From the NCBI RefSeq assembly GCF_004078635.1, contig NZ_RZNB01000002.1, forward strand, positions 248,001 to 312,000: a DNA stretch of 64,000 nt, read 5' to 3'. This stretch comes from Labedella phragmitis. Its GTDB lineage: Bacteria > Actinomycetota > Actinomycetes > Actinomycetales > Microbacteriaceae. The position numbers and the translations under genes were made by a program. Of this stretch, positions 25,073 to 35,350 are shown one piece after another; within the stretch, counting starts at the first letter, position 1, and each line of letters starts with the position of its first letter. A model generated the notes under the pieces. That model was not told where the DNA came from and searched no databases. It was given only the letters and a program-made list of their open reading frames with translations.

Positions 25073-26725
25073 ATGTCACCGCCGTCCAGCGATCCGCCCT
25101 CCACTCCCGTGTCACGCAGCTCGAGAGCTCCCATCACGCCGATCCCCGGTGGGACCGAACTCGTCGCGGGATACCGCGTGCTCAGACGATCCGGCGATCG
25201 GCACGGGGGCCACGTCCGCACGGCCGCGTTGGAGGCGGCGGGCGGAGGCCTCGGCGACGCCGCGTCGCGGACCGTGGTGTCGATCGTGACGTTCGACACG
25301 GCCGTCGCGGAGGAACGCTCCATGCGACTCATCGATCGGCTCGAGCGTCTCGCGGCGCCCGGTGTTCCCCGCGTCCTCGACGTCGTCGTGGAGGACGGAG
25401 GCGGCCCTGCCGTCGTCCTCGAGTTCTGCGGCGACTCGATCGCGTCGATCCTGGCCGGTGGCGCCGAGATCACGGCGGGGGAGGTCGTGACCCTGGTCGC
25501 TCCGATCCTGACGGCGCTCGTGACCCTCCACGATCGGGGGTTCGCCCACGGCGACGTCTCCATCGCCAGCATCGCGGTCGGCGGCCGTGGGCGGCCGCTG
25601 CTCGTCGGTTGCGAGCGAGCGGTCGAGCTTCCCGACGAGCACGCGCAGGCTCGTGAGGTGGCGGCGGACGACCTGCGCCGACTCGCCGACTCCCTCACCG
25701 AACTGTCCAGGGAGGTGCGCGACCCGAAGGCCCGGGCTCGGGTGGTCGCGAGCGCGGCTGCGATCCGCTCGGGTGCCGTCACGCCGTTCTCGCCGGCCTT
25801 CCGCGCCGCAGCCGAAGTGCGGCTCTTCGAGATCGCGGAGCCGAGCCCGCTCGCCTTCTCCGCCACCGAGGAGCGCGAACTCCTCGACGCGGAGACCATC
25901 CCGCCCCTGGTGCGTTCGGCGGGCGCTCTCCGTCCCCGTTCTCCCGAGCGACGGTCGGGTCTCCTCGATGCGGCCGGGGGACTGATCGCTCGAGTACGTG
26001 GTCGGCTCGAGTCCCGCGCCCGGGTCGAGCGCCGGCATCCGAGTGACCGGGAGGACCGGGCCGGTCAGGGGGGCCGGGTCGATAAGGGGGGCCGGGGCGA
26101 TCAGGGGGACAGGACTGGACGACACCGCGGCCTCGGGCTCCGAGGGCGTCGCGAGTCGGGGCAGGGCTCGGCGAGGTCCCGGCGGCGGGGTCCGCTCATC
26201 GTGGGTGCCGCGATCGTCGGTGTCACCATCGCGTTCCTCGTCGTGGTTCCGGCATGGGAGTCGGCGCGGTCCACGGGCGCCACCGATGACGCCGCGGCGA
26301 CGCGAGCGAGGCAGGCGTCGTCAGACCCGGCGAGCGGGTTTCCAGCACCGTCTGCCTCGCAGACGTCGACGGCGGGTCCGGCATCCAGCGGTAGGGCTGA
26401 ACCGGCGGATGATGCCGTCGTCGGCGCTCGCGCCGCACTCGACGCCATAGCGAGCTGCGCGGCGGCCTCCGACGATTCCTGCTGGCGGTCCGTGATCGAA
26501 CCCGATACGGCGCTGCTCGAGGAGGTGTCGGCGTCGAAGGACCCGCTGTCCGCACTGCCGGCAGCGCTCGCGCTGCCCGTCGATGCCGTGGAGATCACAC
26601 CCCGCGACGACTACGGGGATCTCCGTGTCGTGCTCGTCGCGCCGGTGGACGAGACGCGTCCGGCCTCCGTCCTGATGATCAGGACGGAGGCCGGATGGCG
26701 TGTTCGCGACGCGTTCGACGCCTAG
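25073..26725 (+). CDS. Membrane pseudokinase with extracytoplasmic C-terminal domain
   Basis: A 550-residue protein. Residues about 25-250 have the outline of a Ser/Thr kinase fold, but the catalytic features are lost. There is no glycine loop, no Lys at the VAIK position (TVVSIVTF), the catalytic loop reads [11 protein letters not shown] (Arg, Lys and Asn missing), and VGC replaces DFG. A basic, Gly-rich linker follows, including three 18-bp repeats. A membrane helix lies near 376-397, then an outside domain with a Cys pair ([10 protein letters not shown]). A scaffold or sensor role is inferred. It ends inside CTAG shared with the convergent E2 gene. The start is supported by CAGGAT six bases upstream. 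Confidence 0.8.
   Translation: MSPPSSDPPSTPVSRSSRAPITPIPGGTELVAGYRVLRRSGDRHGGHVRTAALEAAGGGLGDAASRTVVSIVTFDTAVAEERSMRLIDRLERLAAPGVPRVLDVVVEDGGGPAVVLEFCGDSIASILAGGAEITAGEVVTLVAPILTALVTLHDRGFAHGDVSIASIAVGGRGRPLLVGCERAVELPDEHAQAREVAADDLRRLADSLTELSREVRDPKARARVVASAAAIRSGAVTPFSPAFRAAAEVRLFEIAEPSPLAFSATEERELLDAETIPPLVRSAGALRPRSPERRSGLLDAAGGLIARVRGRLESRARVERRHPSDREDRAGQGGRVDKGGRGDQGDRTGRHRGLGLRGRRESGQGSARSRRRGPLIVGAAIVGVTIAFLVVVPAWESARSTGATDDAAATRARQASSDPASGFPAPSASQTSTAGPASSGRAEPADDAVVGARAALDAIASCAAASDDSCWRSVIEPDTALLEEVSASKDPLSALPAALALPVDAVEITPRDDYGDLRVVLVAPVDETRPASVLMIRTEAGWRVRDAFDA
26063..26116 (+). repeat. Three tandem 18-bp degenerate repeats in the pseudokinase linker
   Basis: Units at 26063-26080, 26081-26098 and 26099-26116 share the pattern GRTMAGGGGGgCcGGg. 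They encode a charged Gly-rich run ([17 protein letters not shown]). The repeat length is a multiple of three, so copy number can change without a frameshift. Confidence 0.75.
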
Positions 26726-28215
26726 ATCCCGAGGGAACCCTCGAACGCTCCACCTTCGAGGCGGTTCTTCACCGCGACGAGGAAGCGGGCGGCGTCGGCA
26801 CCGTCGACGATGCGGTGGTCGTACGACAGCGCGAGGTACACGACGGAGCGGATCGCGATGGCGTCACCGGAGTCGGTCGGCACGACGAGCGGCTTCTTCG
26901 ACACGATCCCCGTGCCGAGGATGGCGCTCTGCGGCTGGAACACGAGCGGGGTGTCGAACAGGGCGCCACGCGAACCGGTGTTCGTGAGGGTGAACGTGCC
27001 GCCGGCGAGCTCGTCGGGCTTCAGCTTGTTGTCACGCGTGCGTGCAGCGAGATCGGCGATCTGCGTGGCGAAACCGGCGAGGTCGAGATCGGCGGCGTTG
27101 CGCACGACGGGGGTGAGGAGCCCGCGCTCCGTGTCCACGGCGATGCTGATGTTCTCGTGGTCGGGGTACACGATCTGGTCGCCGTCCACGACGGCGTTGA
27201 TGATCGGGTACGTCCGCAGTGCCTCGGCGGCTGCGAGGGCGAAGAACGGCAGGAACGAGAGCTTCACGCCGGTCTTCTCGAGGAAGCGGTCCTTGACCTT
27301 CTGGCGGAAGGCCGCGACCTTGGTGACGTCGACCTCGACGACCGTGGTGAGCTGAGCGGTCGCCTGCAGCGAGGCGACGGCGCGCTCGGCGACGACCTTG
27401 CGCAGACGAGACATCGGCTGGGTCGTGCCGCGGAGAGGCGAGACCTCGACGACCGGAGCGGCCGCGGACGAAGCAGCTGCGGGAGCGGACGACGACGCCG
27501 CCTCGGCAGCGGCGAGCACGTCCTCCTTTCGGATGCGCCCACCGACGCCGGTACCGGCGACCGATGCCAGGTCGACGCCCTTGTCGCTCGCCAGGCGGCG
27601 AACGAGAGGGGTCACGTAGCCGGCACCGCCGGAGGACGCCGGAGCCTCGGTCGGAGCAGCGGCAGCCGGGGCTGCGGCTACCGGGGCAGCGGCGGGGGCG
27701 GACGGAGCAACCGCGGGCGCGGGCGCAGGGGTGGCGGCCGGAGCGTCCTCGGGCTCGTCGACGTCCTCGGAGACGGCCTCCTGGGCGATCTCCTCGGCCT
27801 CGCTCTGCGGAGCAGCGTCGGGGGAGGCGGGCGCCTCGGTCTCCTGCTCGCGCGACGTCTGGTCCGGCGTCTCGTCGGTGGGAGCCGGGGTCTCCTCCGG
27901 AGCGGACTCGGAGGGAGCCGCCTCAGCAGTGGCCTCCTCTGCCGGTGCGTCCGCCGGTGCGTCGTCGCCGGCACCGGAGCCGTCGCCGATCACGACGAGA
28001 TCGGTGCCGACCTCGACGGTCTCGTCTTCCTGGACGAGGATCTTCTCGATGACTCCCGCGACGGGCGACGGGATCTCGGTGTCGACTTTGTCCGTCGAAA
28101 CCTCGAGGAGCGGCTCGTCCACCTCCACCCTGTCGCCCACGTTCTTGAGCCAGCGGGTGACCGTGCCCTCGGTGACGCTCTCGCCGAGCGCCGGGAGGCT
28201 GACGGATTCGCTCAT
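26722..28215 (-). CDS. sucB: 2-oxoacid dehydrogenase E2, dihydrolipoamide acyltransferase (SucB/PDH-E2 type)
   Basis: The acyl-transferring core enzyme shared by the pyruvate and/or 2-oxoglutarate dehydrogenase complexes. The 497-residue protein has one lipoyl domain at the N-terminus with the modified lysine in [13 protein letters not shown], a long Ala/Pro/Glu linker, a peripheral-subunit-binding domain ([21 protein letters not shown]) and a C-terminal catalytic domain with the active His in [19 protein letters not shown]. It lies 68 bases downstream of lpd on the same strand, so lpd-sucB probably form an operon. In actinobacteria one such E2 often serves AceE; whether it also serves OdhA cannot be told here. 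Confidence 0.95.
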   Translation of the reverse strand: MSESVSLPALGESVTEGTVTRWLKNVGDRVEVDEPLLEVSTDKVDTEIPSPVAGVIEKILVQEDETVEVGTDLVVIGDGSGAGDDAPADAPAEEATAEAAPSESAPEETPAPTDETPDQTSREQETEAPASPDAAPQSEAEEIAQEAVSEDVDEPEDAPAATPAPAPAVAPSAPAAAPVAAAPAAAAPTEAPASSGGAGYVTPLVRRLASDKGVDLASVAGTGVGGRIRKEDVLAAAEAASSSAPAAASSAAAPVVEVSPLRGTTQPMSRLRKVVAERAVASLQATAQLTTVVEVDVTKVAAFRQKVKDRFLEKTGVKLSFLPFFALAAAEALRTYPIINAVVDGDQIVYPDHENISIAVDTERGLLTPVVRNAADLDLAGFATQIADLAARTRDNKLKPDELAGGTFTLTNTGSRGALFDTPLVFQPQSAILGTGIVSKKPLVVPTDSGDAIAIRSVVYLALSYDHRIVDGADAARFLVAVKNRLEGGAFEGSLGI

Positions 28216-28283
28216 GACCTTGTCTCCTTCAAAACCGTACTTCGTATGACAACTCTATCGACCGGAACACCGGTCGTCGTGAA

Positions 28284-29657
28284 TCAGAGGGCGTGCAGGG
28301 GCTTCCCAGCGAGAGCGAGGAACGCCTCGCCGAGCGCTTCGCTCTGCGTGGGGTGTGCGTGGATGAGCGGCGCGACGTCCTCCGGGTACGCTTCCCAGTT
28401 GACCGCGAGCTGCCCCTCCGTGATCAGTTCGCCGACGCGAGCACCGATCATGTGGACGCCGACGACGGGTCCGTCGGCGACGCGGACGACCTTGATGACG
28501 CCGCTCGTGTCGATGATCTCGCTCTTGCCGTTGCCCGCGAGGTTGTAGTCGTAGGACACGACCTTGTCGTCGCCGTGCTGCTCCTTGGCCTTCGCCTCGG
28601 AGAGGCCGACGGACGCGATCTCCGGGTCGCTGTAGGTGACCTTCGGGATGTTGACGTCGGGGACGACGACGGGGCTCAACCCGGCGATCTCCTCGGCGAC
28701 GAAGATACCCTGCTGGAAACCGCGGTGTGCGAGCTGCAGGCCGGGGACGATGTCACCGACCGCGTACACACCCGGGACAGACGTCTCGAGCCGGTCGTTC
28801 GTCGTGACGTAGCCGCGATCCATCGCGACGCCGACCTCCTCATAGCCGAGGCCGGAGGTCGAAGGGCCGCGGCCGACGGCCACGAGCAGGATGTCGGCGT
28901 CGATCGTCGTGCCGTTCTCGAGTGAGACGTGGACGCCGTCGTCGTCCTGCGTGACCCCCGCGAACCGGATGCCGAGCGAGAACGTGATCCCGCGGCGGCG
29001 GAAGGCGCGCTCGAGGAGCTTGCTGATGGCCTCGTCCTCGGCCGGCACGAGGTGGGGGAGGGCCTCGATGATCGTCACGTCCGCGCCGAAGCTCTTCCAG
29101 ACGCTCGCGAATTCGACGCCGATGACGCCGCCGCCGAGGACGGCGACGCGCTGGGGGACGTGATCGAGCTGGAGGGCGTGCTCACTCGTCATGACGCGGC
29201 CGCCGACGTCGAGCCCGGGGAGCGAGCGGCTGTACGAGCCCGTCGCGAGGATCACGTTCTTCCCGGTGATCGTCTGATCGCCGACCTGCACGGTCGTGGG
29301 CGACGTGAGCCGCCCCTCGCCCTCGATCGTCGTGATGCCGCGGGCCTTCACGAGGCCCTGCAGGCCCTTGTACTTCTTGGCGACGATGCCCTCGCGGTAC
29401 GCGGTCACGCCCGCCATGTCGATGCCCTCGAACGACGTCTTCACGCCGAACTTGGAGGAGTCGCGAGACACGTCGGCGACCTCGGCGGCGTGGAGGAGGG
29501 CCTTGGTCGGGATGCAGCCGCGGTGGAGGCAGGTGCCGCCGACCTTGTCCTTCTCGACGAGACCGACGGAGAGCCCGAGCTCGCTCGCGCGGAGCGCCGC
29601 CGCGTAACCGCCGCTTCCACCCCCGAGCACGACGATGTCGAAATCCTGCTCTGACAC
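28284..29657 (-). CDS. lpdA: Dihydrolipoyl dehydrogenase (E3)
   Basis: FAD- and NAD-dependent reoxidation of the lipoyl groups of 2-oxoacid dehydrogenase complexes. The 457-residue protein has the FAD motif GGGSGGYAAALRASELG, the redox-active disulphide GGTCLHRGCIPTKALL, the NAD motif VLGGGVIGVEFASVW and the C-terminal HAHPTQSEALGEAF with the catalytic His-Glu pair. The GTG at 29655-29657 has GGGAG upstream; the longer reading has no family similarity. It is upstream of sucB on the same strand. Confidence 0.97.
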   Translation of the reverse strand: MSEQDFDIVVLGGGSGGYAAALRASELGLSVGLVEKDKVGGTCLHRGCIPTKALLHAAEVADVSRDSSKFGVKTSFEGIDMAGVTAYREGIVAKKYKGLQGLVKARGITTIEGEGRLTSPTTVQVGDQTITGKNVILATGSYSRSLPGLDVGGRVMTSEHALQLDHVPQRVAVLGGGVIGVEFASVWKSFGADVTIIEALPHLVPAEDEAISKLLERAFRRRGITFSLGIRFAGVTQDDDGVHVSLENGTTIDADILLVAVGRGPSTSGLGYEEVGVAMDRGYVTTNDRLETSVPGVYAVGDIVPGLQLAHRGFQQGIFVAEEIAGLSPVVVPDVNIPKVTYSDPEIASVGLSEAKAKEQHGDDKVVSYDYNLAGNGKSEIIDTSGVIKVVRVADGPVVGVHMIGARVGELITEGQLAVNWEAYPEDVAPLIHAHPTQSEALGEAFLALAGKPLHAL

Positions 29658-29769
29658 TGAGCTTCTCCCTTGTACGTGTCGATGGTGCTGTGGGGCGGAC
29701 TTCCGCTCAGGCGTTGCGGCTCGGACCGGGACGCCCGATCCGTGCACGTTTCCCGCCTCTTGAACCCTA

Positions 29770-31263
29770 CTACGGGCGTGCGAAGGTCTCCGCGAGAGCG
29801 AGCAGCGTCCGCACGCCGACGCCCGTCGGTCCCGATCCCGTGAATCCGTAGGGGGAACCCTCGTTGTTCGCGGTCGCAGCGATGTCGATGTGGGCCCAGG
29901 GGATCGGGGTGCCGTCGACGGTTCCGACGAACTCCTGGAGAAAGACGCCGGCGAGCAGCATGCCGCCGTTGCGGTTTCCGATCTTCGCGTTCGCGATGTC
30001 CGCGACGCTCGAGGTGAGCAGAGCTCGCAGCTCGGACGGCAGCGGCATGTGCCAGAGCTTCTCGCCGACGGCCTCGCCGAGCTCGACGAGCCGCTTCGAC
30101 AGTTCCGCGTCTCCCATGACCCCCGAATAGCGTGAGCCGAGAGCGATAGACGCGGCGCCCGTGAGCGTCGCGATGTCGATCAACGCGTCCGGCTGTTCCT
30201 CGCTCGCCGCCACGAGACCGTCCGCCATGACGAGGCGGCCCTCGGCGTCGGTGTTGAGCACCTCGACGGTTCGGCCGCCGCGGATCGTGATGACGTCCTC
30301 CGGCCGCATGGCCGTTCCGGACGGCATGTTCTCCGCGAGGCACAACCACCCCGTCAGGCGGACGGGGAGGTCGAGCTCCGCCGCCGCGGCCACGACGGCG
30401 AGGACCGTCGCGGCACCCGTCATGTCGTACTTCATGCCCACCATCGAACCGGCGGGCTTGAGCGACAGACCCCCGGTGTCGAATGTGATCCCCTTGCCGA
30501 CGATCGCGACGCGCCGTTCGGCTGACGCCGGCGAGTAATCGATGCGCACGAGGCGTGGGCCCCTCGACGATCCCGCGCCGACGCCGAGGATGCCGCCGAA
30601 CCCGTCGCGCGCGAGGGACTCCTCGTCCCAGACGGTGACCTCGACTCCCGTGTCCGCGAGCAGTGCGACGGCGTGGTCTGAGAAGGACTCGGGGTACAGG
30701 TCCGAAGCCGGGGTGTTGACGAGGTCCTTCACGGTAGAGATCGCCGTGGCGGTCGTCACGGCCCGGCGGGTGATGTCCTCAGCGTCGTCCTGAATCGTGT
30801 CGGGCACGTGCACCGACACCGAGGCCACGGGAGCACGGAGGTCGTCCGCCGAGCTGCTGCGATACCGCGTGAAGGCGTACGACCCGAGCACGGCGCCGTC
30901 GACCGCCGCGATCGCGACGGCGGGAACGAGCGTGGATGCGTCGATCGACACGTTCGACGTCCCCGCGAGTCGCCGCACTGCCGCTCCGACGGCGTTCCGA
31001 ACGGAATCAGCGTCGAGGGTCGACCCCACGCCCGCGACGGCGAGCGACGCCGCTCCCGGGAACGGCGAGGGCAGTCGCACGAGCTCCTCGGACGCGCCGG
31101 TGGCTCCGACGGCGGCGAGAGAAACCAGGATGGTGCCGTCGAGAGCGGGATCGGGACCGACCAGTTGCACGCCGTCCGGCGTCTTGGTCGAGAGCAGAAC
31201 GAGGACGTCGGCTTCGGACTCTGCGGGGGAATCGGTCGTGAGCTGGAGGGAGGGGATCGCCAT
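29770..31263 (-). CDS. pepA: Leucyl aminopeptidase (M17)
   Basis: Two-metal aminopeptidase removing N-terminal residues from peptides. The 497-residue protein has an N-terminal macro-like domain and a catalytic C-terminal domain with the metal/active motifs GKGITFDTGGLSLKP, MKYDMTGAATVLA and NTDAEGRLVMADGL. The start is taken as the ATG at 31261-31263, seven bases after TAGCAT. The ATG three codons upstream overlaps that -10 box and could not be on the same message. It is divergent from the PAC2 gene. Confidence 0.96.
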   Translation of the reverse strand: MAIPSLQLTTDSPAESEADVLVLLSTKTPDGVQLVGPDPALDGTILVSLAAVGATGASEELVRLPSPFPGAASLAVAGVGSTLDADSVRNAVGAAVRRLAGTSNVSIDASTLVPAVAIAAVDGAVLGSYAFTRYRSSSADDLRAPVASVSVHVPDTIQDDAEDITRRAVTTATAISTVKDLVNTPASDLYPESFSDHAVALLADTGVEVTVWDEESLARDGFGGILGVGAGSSRGPRLVRIDYSPASAERRVAIVGKGITFDTGGLSLKPAGSMVGMKYDMTGAATVLAVVAAAAELDLPVRLTGWLCLAENMPSGTAMRPEDVITIRGGRTVEVLNTDAEGRLVMADGLVAASEEQPDALIDIATLTGAASIALGSRYSGVMGDAELSKRLVELGEAVGEKLWHMPLPSELRALLTSSVADIANAKIGNRNGGMLLAGVFLQEFVGTVDGTPIPWAHIDIAATANNEGSPYGFTGSGPTGVGVRTLLALAETFARP

Positions 31264-31270
31264 GACGGCC

Positions 31271-31276
31271 ATGCTA
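31271..31276 (-). promoter_or_regulatory. -10 element TAGCAT for leaderless pepA
   Basis: Minus strand: TAGCAT, seven bases, ATG at 31263. The sequence also contains an out-of-use upstream ATG. Together with the plus-strand TAGCAT at 31377 it makes a divergent pair of leaderless promoters in a 125-bp gap. Confidence 0.55.
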
Positions 31277-31376
31277 ACGGGCGGTTCCCGCCCCGCCGGT
31301 GCCGGGCCGAGCGCACCGACATCGAGGTGTTCGCCCTGAGCGCACCCCGGGCGGCACTCGGCGATCCGGGCGCGAT

Positions 31377-31382
31377 TAGCAT
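31377..31382 (+). promoter_or_regulatory. -10 element TAGCAT for the leaderless PAC2 gene
   Basis: TAGCAT, then GATTCC, then ATG at 31389. The same hexamer and nearly the same spacing occur in the divergent pepA promoter. Confidence 0.55.
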
Positions 31383-31388
31383 GATTCC

Positions 31389-32318
31389 ATGCCCAGTTCC
31401 GAAGCACTGTACGAGTTGACGCCCGAGGCCCGCGAGGTGCCGGGTGGACTCCCGCTCGTGGTCGGGCTCACCGGGTTCGCCGACGCCGGTTCGGCTGTCT
31501 CGCAGGTCACCGAGCACCTCCTCGAGTCGATCTCGCACCGTGTCGTCGTGCGCTTCGACAACGACGTCCTCCTGGACTACCGCGCCCGTCGACCGATCAT
31601 CACGTTCGAGCAGGACCGCCTGACCGCATACGCCCCGCCGCGGCTCGAGTTGTCGCTCGCCGAGGACGACATGGGTCAGCCGTTCCTGCTCCTGTCCGGT
31701 TACGAGCCCGACTTCGCCTGGGAGGCCTTCATCCAGGCGATCATCGACCTCGTCGACCGCTTCGCCGTGTCGACCATCACGTGGGTCCACGCGATCCCCA
31801 TGCCCGTCCCGCACACGCGGCCGATCGGCGTGACCGTGAGCGGCACGCGCGCCGAGCTCGTGGAATCGCTCTCGGTGTGGCGTCCGCGGACGCAAGTGGC
31901 GGCGAACGTCGCGCACGTCCTCGAATACCGGCTCGCCGAGCACGGTGCGGACGTCGCCGGCTTCGCACTCCTCATCCCGCACTACCTCGCGGACACCGAG
32001 TACCCCGACGCCGCCGTGGCGGCTCTCGACAGCATCGCGGCCGCGACGGGACTCATCCTCCCGAGCGACGAGCTGCGTGGAGCGGGACGGGAGTTCGTTT
32101 CCCGCATCGACGAACAGGTCGCCGGCAACGAGGAGCTCGGCCGCCTCGTCACCACGCTCGAGGAGCGGTACGACGCTTACATGGAGGGGACCTCGGTGCG
32201 TTCGCCCCTCACGGACGAGGATGGGGAGCTCCCCTCGGCCGACGCGATCGCCGACGAGCTCGAGCGGTTCCTCGCGGGTCAGCGCTCGGGCGACGACGAC
32301 TTCCCCGGCTCCGTCTGA
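31389..32318 (+). CDS. PAC2-family protein (proteasome-assembly-chaperone-like)
   Basis: A 309-residue soluble protein with the alpha/beta fold of the PAC2 family. Typical features are VVGLTGFADAGSAVSQVTEHL near the N-terminus, LLLSGYEPDFAWEAF, and the GHxT-like PHTRPIGVTVSG with a Thr/Ser after the conserved turn. A helical, acidic C-terminus follows. Actinobacterial members are often linked to the proteasome or Pup system in annotation, but a direct role is not shown and no proteasome genes are in this window. The leaderless geometry fixes the ATG. Confidence 0.88.
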   Translation: MPSSEALYELTPEAREVPGGLPLVVGLTGFADAGSAVSQVTEHLLESISHRVVVRFDNDVLLDYRARRPIITFEQDRLTAYAPPRLELSLAEDDMGQPFLLLSGYEPDFAWEAFIQAIIDLVDRFAVSTITWVHAIPMPVPHTRPIGVTVSGTRAELVESLSVWRPRTQVAANVAHVLEYRLAEHGADVAGFALLIPHYLADTEYPDAAVAALDSIAAATGLILPSDELRGAGREFVSRIDEQVAGNEELGRLVTTLEERYDAYMEGTSVRSPLTDEDGELPSADAIADELERFLAGQRSGDDDFPGSV

Positions 32319-32367
32319 CTCCGTCGTCGACCGCAGGCCCGACCGTCGGGGACGCTTTTCCGGGCGG

Positions 32368-32373
32368 TAGGAT
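32368..32373 (+). promoter_or_regulatory. -10 element TAGGAT for a leaderless MFS gene
   Basis: TAGGAT, the six bases CGTCGG, then the GTG start at 32380. No ribosome-binding site is possible in this arrangement if transcription begins at the GTG. Confidence 0.6.
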
Positions 32374-32379
32374 CGTCGG

Positions 32380-33699
32380 GTGAATTCGCGTCGTTCCTGG
32401 GTCGTCTTCTGGGTCGGGATCGCCGCCTACATCGTCGCGATCCTGCAACGCACGAGCCTCGGTGTCGCGGGAGTGGATGCGGCGGACCGATTCGACGTGT
32501 CGGCCGCGGCCCTCTCGAGCCTCGCGGTGGTCCAGCTCATCGTCTATGCGGCCGCGCAGATCCCCGTCGGCGTGCTCATCGACCGGCTCGGACCGCGCGT
32601 GCTCCTCATCTCGGGGCTCGCTCTCATGGCGGCCGGGCAGATCGTGCTCGCGATCGCGCCGGACATCACGATCGCGATCTCCGGACGCGTCCTCGTCGGG
32701 CTCGGGGACGCCGGCATCTTCGTGTCCGTCATGCGACTCGTCGGCTCGTGGTTCTCCGGGCGCACGGTGCCGCAACTCTCGCAGTGGGTCGGCAACCTGG
32801 GTCAGCTCGGCCAGATCCTGTCGGCCGTGCCGTTCGCCGCCCTGCTGCATTCCATCGGGTGGACTCCGGCCTTCCTGTCGATCGCCGCCCTCGCCGTGCT
32901 CGCGACCGTCGTGGTCATCGGCGCCGTCTCCGACCGCCCGGCGGACTCCATCGAGGGGCCGAGGGCCTCGAGCTGGGGCCAGTCGCTCGATCTCCTCGTC
33001 TCGAGCCTCAAGCGGCCGGGTACCCGGCTCGGCTTCTGGGCCCACTTCGTCTCCCAGTCGAGCGGGACGGTCTTCTCGCTCATGTGGGGGTTCCCCTTCA
33101 TGGTCTACGGCCTCGGGCTCGACGAGCACGTCGCGGCGGCGATGCTCCTCGTGATCGTCGCGGCCGGGGTCGTCTTCGGCCCTCTGCTGGGACTCCTGAG
33201 CGCGCGCTTCCCCTACCGACGGAGCAACCTCGTCCTGCTCGTCGTCGGACTCGTCTTCTCGGCGTGGACGGTCCTGCTCCTCTGGCCGGGCACGCCACCT
33301 CTCGCCGTGCTCGTCGTGCTCCTCGTGTTCCTCGGCATCGGCGGCCCCGGATCGCTCATCGGCTTCGACTACGCGCGGACCTACAATCCCGCTCGGGCGC
33401 TGGGGTCGGCGAACGGCGTCGTGAACGTCGGCGGCTTCCTCGCGAGCTTCGTGATGATGTTCCTCATCGGCCTCGTGATCGACCTGCTCGGTCACGGCGC
33501 CACCACGAACCCCGAGCTCTATCGGCTCGACTCCTTCCGCACGGCTTTCACGGTGCAGTACGTCGTCGTCGGCATCGGCGTGGTCTTCCTGCTCCTCACG
33601 AGGCGGACCGTGCGCTCGCGTCTCTCCGACGACGAAGGAATAAACGTCGGCCCCATCTGGGTTGCACTGCTTCGGAGGCTCAGGCGGTCGAAGGGATGA
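32380..33699 (+). CDS. MFS transporter
   Basis: A 439-residue major facilitator protein with about twelve membrane helices. The N-terminal half shows the motif VGVLIDRLGPRVLLISGLALM (motif A, D..G.R), and RVLVGLGDAGIFVSVMRLVGSWF resembles the oxalate/formate and phthalate-type antiporter groups. A large cytoplasmic loop occurs in the middle (about residues 190-215). The substrate is unknown. It begins with a leaderless-type GTG after TAGGAT and is followed by the sigA upstream region. Confidence 0.9.
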   Translation: MNSRRSWVVFWVGIAAYIVAILQRTSLGVAGVDAADRFDVSAAALSSLAVVQLIVYAAAQIPVGVLIDRLGPRVLLISGLALMAAGQIVLAIAPDITIAISGRVLVGLGDAGIFVSVMRLVGSWFSGRTVPQLSQWVGNLGQLGQILSAVPFAALLHSIGWTPAFLSIAALAVLATVVVIGAVSDRPADSIEGPRASSWGQSLDLLVSSLKRPGTRLGFWAHFVSQSSGTVFSLMWGFPFMVYGLGLDEHVAAAMLLVIVAAGVVFGPLLGLLSARFPYRRSNLVLLVVGLVFSAWTVLLLWPGTPPLAVLVVLLVFLGIGGPGSLIGFDYARTYNPARALGSANGVVNVGGFLASFVMMFLIGLVIDLLGHGATTNPELYRLDSFRTAFTVQYVVVGIGVVFLLLTRRTVRSRLSDDEGINVGPIWVALLRRLRRSKG

Positions 33700-34014
33700 C
33701 GGCCGGTCGGGGATCCGTGGGTATAATGGTGTACGGACCCGTTCGGGCCCCGGGATCGTCGGCTTCGACTCGATCATCGTTCGCTTCGGGAGACTGAGGT
33801 GGCCAGGTCGGGACGTACCGCGATCGAAGCGGAAGCTGATCGTACGATCGGCGCGCGCCGCCCGGGACTTGACATGGGTCCTCGTACTGCCCGAAATCTC
33901 GTCGTGTCCCGCACGGCGAGGCTCGGACGGTGAAGCTCGACGATTCTGTCCGACAACGCAACCCGAGCCCGGTAGGCGCACATCTCACGCCGCTCGGACC
34001 GAAAGGTGTTCGCA
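33700..34014 (+). promoter_or_regulatory. sigA upstream region with two candidate promoters
   Basis: A 315-bp region without a gene. It holds a perfect TATAAT at 33722-33727 (no good -35) and a perfect TTGACA at 33869-33874 followed after 17 bases by CGAAAT at 33892-33897. Either would give a leader of more than 100 nt before the sigA ATG at 34015. Both are inferred by eye. Confidence 0.5.
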
Positions 34015-35346
34015 ATGGCAACCAAGACCGCTCCGACGAAGGCTGACGCCGCCGTCGACGAGGAGCAGACGACCACACGGACGACGACGACCAAGACCGC
34101 CGCCACGAAGAAGGCCGCCGCCACGAAGGCCGCGCCGAAGACGAAGGCGGCCCCCAAGACCAAGGCCGCCGCGGCGAAGAAGACCGCGGCGCCGGCCGGC
34201 GACGACGCCGAGCCCGATGACGTCGAGGCCGTCGACGAGGCCGACGTCGCCGATGTCGTCGACACGCCCGACGTCGCAGACGACGCCGCTCCCGAGGCCG
34301 TCGTCGCCGAGGACGCGGACGAGGACGCGGCTCCCGTCGCCGCGGTCGAACCGCTCCCGCAGGGAGCCCTCGTCCTGTCGATGACGGACGACGAGGACGA
34401 GGTCCCCGTCTACTCGTCGGCCATCACCGGTGCGACCGCCGACCCCGTCAAGGACTACCTCAAGCAGATCGGTAAGGTCGCGCTCCTCAACGCGGCCGAA
34501 GAGGTCGAGCTCGCCATGCGGATCGAGGCGGGACTGTTCGCCGAGGAGAAGCTCTCGCACCTGAGCGAGCAGGAGAAGCGCACCCAGCTGGGCCGCGAAC
34601 TCCTCTGGGTCGCGAAGGACGGGCAGCGCGCCAAGAGCCACCTCCTCGGGGCGAACCTGCGCCTCGTCGTCTCGCTCGCCAAGCGCTACACGGGTCGCGG
34701 CATGCAGTTCCTCGATCTCATCCAGGAAGGCAACCTCGGTCTCATCCGTGCGGTCGAGAAGTTCGACTACACCAAGGGCTTCAAGTTCTCGACGTACGCG
34801 ACGTGGTGGATCCGTCAGGCGATCACGCGTGCTATGGCCGACCAGGCGCGTACCATCCGCATCCCCGTGCACATGGTCGAGGTCATCAACAAGCTCGCCC
34901 GCGTTCAGCGGCAGATGCTGCAGGACCTCGGCCGCGAGCCCACGCCGGAAGAGCTCAGCCGGGAGCTCGACATGACCCCGGAGAAGGTCATCGAGGTCCA
35001 GAAGTACGGCCGCGAACCGATCTCCCTCCACACGCCCCTCGGTGAGGACGGCGACAGCGAGTTCGGTGACCTCATCGAGGACACCGAAGCCGTCGTGCCG
35101 GCAGACGCCGTCGGGTTCACGATGCTGCAGAAGCAGCTCGAGAGCCTCTTGGACTCCCTCTCGGAGCGCGAGGCCGGTGTCATCCGGATGCGCTTCGGTC
35201 TCGGCGACGGCATGCCGAAGACGCTCGACCAGATCGGCGACACCTTCGGCGTCACGCGCGAGCGCATCCGGCAGATCGAGTCGAAGACCATGGCGAAGCT
35301 GCGGCACCCGAGCCGGTCGCAGTCGCTGCGGGACTACCTCGAGTAG
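34015..35346 (+). CDS. sigA: Principal RNA polymerase sigma factor (SigA/HrdB type)
   Basis: The housekeeping sigma factor. The 443-residue protein has a long N-terminal region rich in Lys-Ala-Thr repeats (about residues 15-65) followed by an acidic stretch, as in other actinobacterial primary sigmas. Then come region 1.2 ([21 protein letters not shown]), region 2 with [20 protein letters not shown] and the -10 recognition segment [19 protein letters not shown], region 3, and region 4.2 ([20 protein letters not shown]). GAAAGG lies eight bases before the ATG at 34015; a GTG at 34006 is less well placed. Four bases separate it from the murT-like gene. Confidence 0.98.
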   Translation: MATKTAPTKADAAVDEEQTTTRTTTTKTAATKKAAATKAAPKTKAAPKTKAAAAKKTAAPAGDDAEPDDVEAVDEADVADVVDTPDVADDAAPEAVVAEDADEDAAPVAAVEPLPQGALVLSMTDDEDEVPVYSSAITGATADPVKDYLKQIGKVALLNAAEEVELAMRIEAGLFAEEKLSHLSEQEKRTQLGRELLWVAKDGQRAKSHLLGANLRLVVSLAKRYTGRGMQFLDLIQEGNLGLIRAVEKFDYTKGFKFSTYATWWIRQAITRAMADQARTIRIPVHMVEVINKLARVQRQMLQDLGREPTPEELSRELDMTPEKVIEVQKYGREPISLHTPLGEDGDSEFGDLIEDTEAVVPADAVGFTMLQKQLESLLDSLSEREAGVIRMRFGLGDGMPKTLDQIGDTFGVTRERIRQIESKTMAKLRHPSRSQSLRDYLE

Positions 35347-35350
35347 ATCG

